A DNA stretch of 16,185 nucleotides, taken from an uncultured Oscillospiraceae bacterium (GTDB lineage Bacteria; Bacillota; Clostridia; Oscillospirales; Oscillospiraceae). Below are positions 14,988-16,185 of this stretch, one piece after another. The DNA lies in NCBI GenBank assembly GCA_947624465.1, contig CANQKJ010000019.1:1-16185 (forward strand), written 5' to 3'. A program made the position numbers and the translations under genes. The notes below the pieces were generated by a model. The model saw nothing but the letters and a program-made list of their open reading frames with translations. It had not been told where the DNA came from and did no database searches. How positions within the stretch are numbered: the stretch's first letter is position 1; each line of letters starts with the position of its first letter.

Positions 14988-15036
14988 CCTTTTTCGGCAA
15001 AAGCAGGGGATGGACCCGTCCTCCTGCCGAAAAAAG
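14988..15036 (-). promoter_or_regulatory. Structured 5' leader of the S-layer mRNA
   Basis: The strand between promoter and start codon can fold into a 12-bp stem (15025-15036 with 14988-14999, one G-U pair) whose loop contains a further small GGAC/GTCC hairpin. A second short GGCC-GAAG-GGCC stem lies at about 14977-14988 before the ribosome binding site. The predicted leader is about 107 bases. Such structures can stabilise abundant S-layer mRNAs. I see no match to a known riboswitch. Confidence 0.6.
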
Positions 15037-15059
15037 CCCTCCAAACCAGGCTACCTGCA

Positions 15060-15088
15060 ATTATAGACCCCAAGTTTCGCGCCGTCAA
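15060..15088 (-). promoter_or_regulatory. Near-consensus promoter of the S-layer gene
   Basis: On the minus strand TTGACG (15088-15083) and a perfect TATAAT (15065-15060) are separated by exactly 17 bases, one mismatch from the sigma-A consensus. Transcription would start near 15053, about 107 bases upstream of the ATG. Confidence 0.88.
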
Positions 15089-15155
15089 TAGCCCGGTAAC
15101 TTTTGTAATATAACTGTAACACGGCTATCCGGTTGCGGAAAACCCTGCCCGCGCT

Positions 15156-15176
15156 GGAAAAACGCCCGGTTTTTCC
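15156..15176. other. Hairpin between the rplQ terminator and the S-layer promoter
   Basis: GGAAAAAC (15156-15163) pairs perfectly with GTTTTTCC (15169-15176) around a 5-base loop. It may be a second, back-up terminator for the ribosomal operon. The rest of 15089-15236 holds AT-rich stretches, but I see no gene there. Confidence 0.5.
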
Positions 15177-15236
15177 CTCGTAAAGTAAAATTTCGCTTTT
15201 TTGGGGGGAGGCCCGTCCGGGCGGCCCCATCCAGCG

Positions 15237-15268
15237 GAAAAAGCCCACCCGGAGGGGTGGGCTTTTTC
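15237..15268. terminator. Terminator of the ribosomal protein operon
   Basis: A 14-bp perfect stem, GAAAAAGCCCACCC against GGGTGGGCTTTTTC, with a GGAG loop lies 45 bases after the rplQ stop. It ends the rpoA-rplQ transcript on the minus strand. Confidence 0.9.
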
Positions 15269-15274
15269 GTGCGT

Positions 15275-15306
15275 TTTGCGGGGACCCCGATTTGCGGGGA
15301 CCCCGA
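15275..15306. repeat. Two tandem 16-bp repeats downstream of rplQ
   Basis: TTTGCGGGGACCCCGA occurs twice in direct tandem (15275-15290, 15291-15306). Each copy contains the small palindrome CGGGGACCCCG. They lie between the rplQ stop and its terminator, in the 3' untranslated RNA. Confidence 0.85.
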
Positions 15307-15312
15307 ATGGCG

Positions 15313-15654
15313 TTACACCAGCTGGATAAGAGCCATTTCGGCGGCGTCGCCCCGGCGGGGGCCCATCTTGAGGACCCGGGTGTAGCCGCCGCTGCGGTCG
15401 GCGTACTTGGGGCCGATCTGGTCGAACAGCTTCTTGGCCACGTCCTCCTTGGTCAGGTAGGACAGGGCCTGCCGGTAGGCGGCCAGGTTATTCTTCTTGG
15501 CCAGGCCGATCATCTTCTCGGCGATGGGGGCGACCTCCTTCGCGCGGGCGTAGGTGGTCTTGATCTGCCCGTTTTCCAGCAGATAGGTGGTCATGGCGCG
15601 CAGCATGGCGCGGCGCTGGTCGCTGGTGCGGCCCAGCTTACGGTTGACAGCCAT
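15313..15654 (-). CDS. rplQ: Large-subunit ribosomal protein bL17
   Basis: A 113-residue protein of normal length. It opens [20 protein letters not shown], the invariant L17 N-terminus, and ends with a [20 protein letters not shown] segment, also conserved. AAAGGAG lies 9 bases before the ATG. It belongs to the 50S subunit near the peptide exit tunnel. It follows rpoA by 99 bases, the standard rpoA-rplQ order at the end of the large ribosomal-protein operon. Confidence 0.98.
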   Translation of the reverse strand: MAVNRKLGRTSDQRRAMLRAMTTYLLENGQIKTTYARAKEVAPIAEKMIGLAKKNNLAAYRQALSYLTKEDVAKKLFDQIGPKYADRSGGYTRVLKMGPRRGDAAEMALIQLV

Positions 15655-15728
15655 AGCGATTAACTCCTTTCGCCCTCGTGGGGCGGATAAATTCGCTCGG
15701 GTATCGGGTGAGCGTTACATACCCCGTC

Positions 15729-15748
15729 GCCGCCGCGAACGCGGCGGC
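15729..15748 (-). other. Intercistronic hairpin between rpoA and rplQ
   Basis: GCCGCCGC (15729-15736) and GCGGCGGC (15741-15748) form an 8-bp perfect stem with a 4-base loop, 5 bases after the rpoA stop. No T run follows, so it is more likely an mRNA stability element or partial attenuator than a terminator. Confidence 0.5.
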
Positions 15749-15753
15749 TCCTT

Positions 15754-16185
15754 TTATTTTTCCTCGGAGGCCAGGTAGAGGCCCATCATGGCCAGCTTGT
15801 TGATGACCTCCTCCAGGGACTTCCGGCCCAGGTTGCGGACCTTCATCATCTCGTCCTCGGTCTTGGAGATCAGGTCCTCCACAGTGTTGATGTTGGCCCG
15901 TTTCAGGCAGTTGAAGGACCGCACGGACAGGTCCAGCTCCTCGATGGTCAGCTCCAGCACCTTATCCCGCTGGGCCTCGGACTTCTCCACGACGGTGGAC
16001 TTGGAGCCCATGGCCTCGGACAGGTCGGTGAACAGGGTGAAGTGGTCCACCAGGATGCGCGCGCCCAGGGACACGGCGTCTCTCGCGGAGATGGTGCCGT
16101 TGGTCCAGACCTCCAGGGTGAGCTTGTCGTAGTCGGTGGCGTCGCCCACGCGGGTGTTCTCCACGAAGTAGTTGACCTTCCGCAC
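15754..16185 (-). CDS. rpoA: RNA polymerase alpha subunit (C-terminal part)
   Basis: The 5' end lies beyond the window; the GTG at 16185-16183 is an internal valine codon ([14 protein letters not shown]). The visible 143 residues cover the end of the N-terminal dimerisation domain ([31 protein letters not shown]), a short acidic linker, and the whole C-terminal domain. The latter has [20 protein letters not shown] and [13 protein letters not shown], the helix-hairpin-helix surface that contacts UP-element DNA and activators. The stop lies 99 bases before rplQ. Confidence 0.97.
   Translation of the reverse strand: MRKVNYFVENTRVGDATDYDKLTLEVWTNGTISARDAVSLGARILVDHFTLFTDLSEAMGSKSTVVEKSEAQRDKVLELTIEELDLSVRSFNCLKRANINTVEDLISKTEDEMMKVRNLGRKSLEEVINKLAMMGLYLASEEK

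Overview
The window reads as chromosomal DNA of a GC-rich, low-branching Firmicute, most likely a gut-type Clostridia member (Oscillospiraceae-like). The reasons are strong GGAGG-type ribosome binding sites before nearly every gene, an S-layer (SLH) protein, the RpoA and L17 sequences, and HydB/NuoF-like redox proteins typical of strict anaerobes. This placement is inferred; no 16S gene is present. I see no tRNA, rRNA, CRISPR array, transposase or integrase.

Layout. (1) 2-1126, plus strand: the end of a GltD-like FAD oxidoreductase, then a truncated NuoF/HydB-like iron-sulfur protein. Together they look like the tail of an electron-transfer operon, closed by a hairpin at 1134-1169. (2) 1191-4245, plus: a two-gene sugar operon with its own promoter and a 25-bp operator-like dyad, encoding a xylulokinase-type kinase and an L-fucose/arabinose-isomerase-fold protein. 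A long bidirectional hairpin (4334-4383) separates it from the next, convergent gene. (3) 4478-5665, minus: a lone protein with the layout of the ClyA/HBL/Nhe family of alpha-helical pore-forming toxins, without a signal peptide and in visibly less GC-rich DNA. (4) 5666-6111: a divergent regulatory region with several perfect dyads. (5) 6112-11830, plus: a surface-glycan cluster of a Wzy/WaaL-like polymerase or ligase, a WcaJ-like initiating sugar-phosphate transferase and a GT4 glycosyltransferase, followed by a phage-tail-fibre-like coiled-coil protein. It ends at a strong bidirectional terminator (11839-11872). (6) 11902-14946, minus: a 1014-residue SLH-domain S-layer-type protein with two EF-hand-like calcium loops, a near-consensus promoter and a structured leader. 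(7) 15313-16185, minus: rplQ and the 3' part of rpoA, the end of the large ribosomal-protein operon, closed by its own terminator.

Functionally, the right two thirds is a cell-surface neighbourhood in which glycan synthesis and a probable S-layer protein converge on one terminator. SLH domains bind cell-wall glycans, so a link between the two is possible but unproven. The items most worth follow-up are the orphan leaderless pore-former and its dyad-rich promoter, the sugar operon of unknown substrate, the fibre-like protein with 11-residue repeats, and the calcium-loop S-layer protein with its long structured leader.
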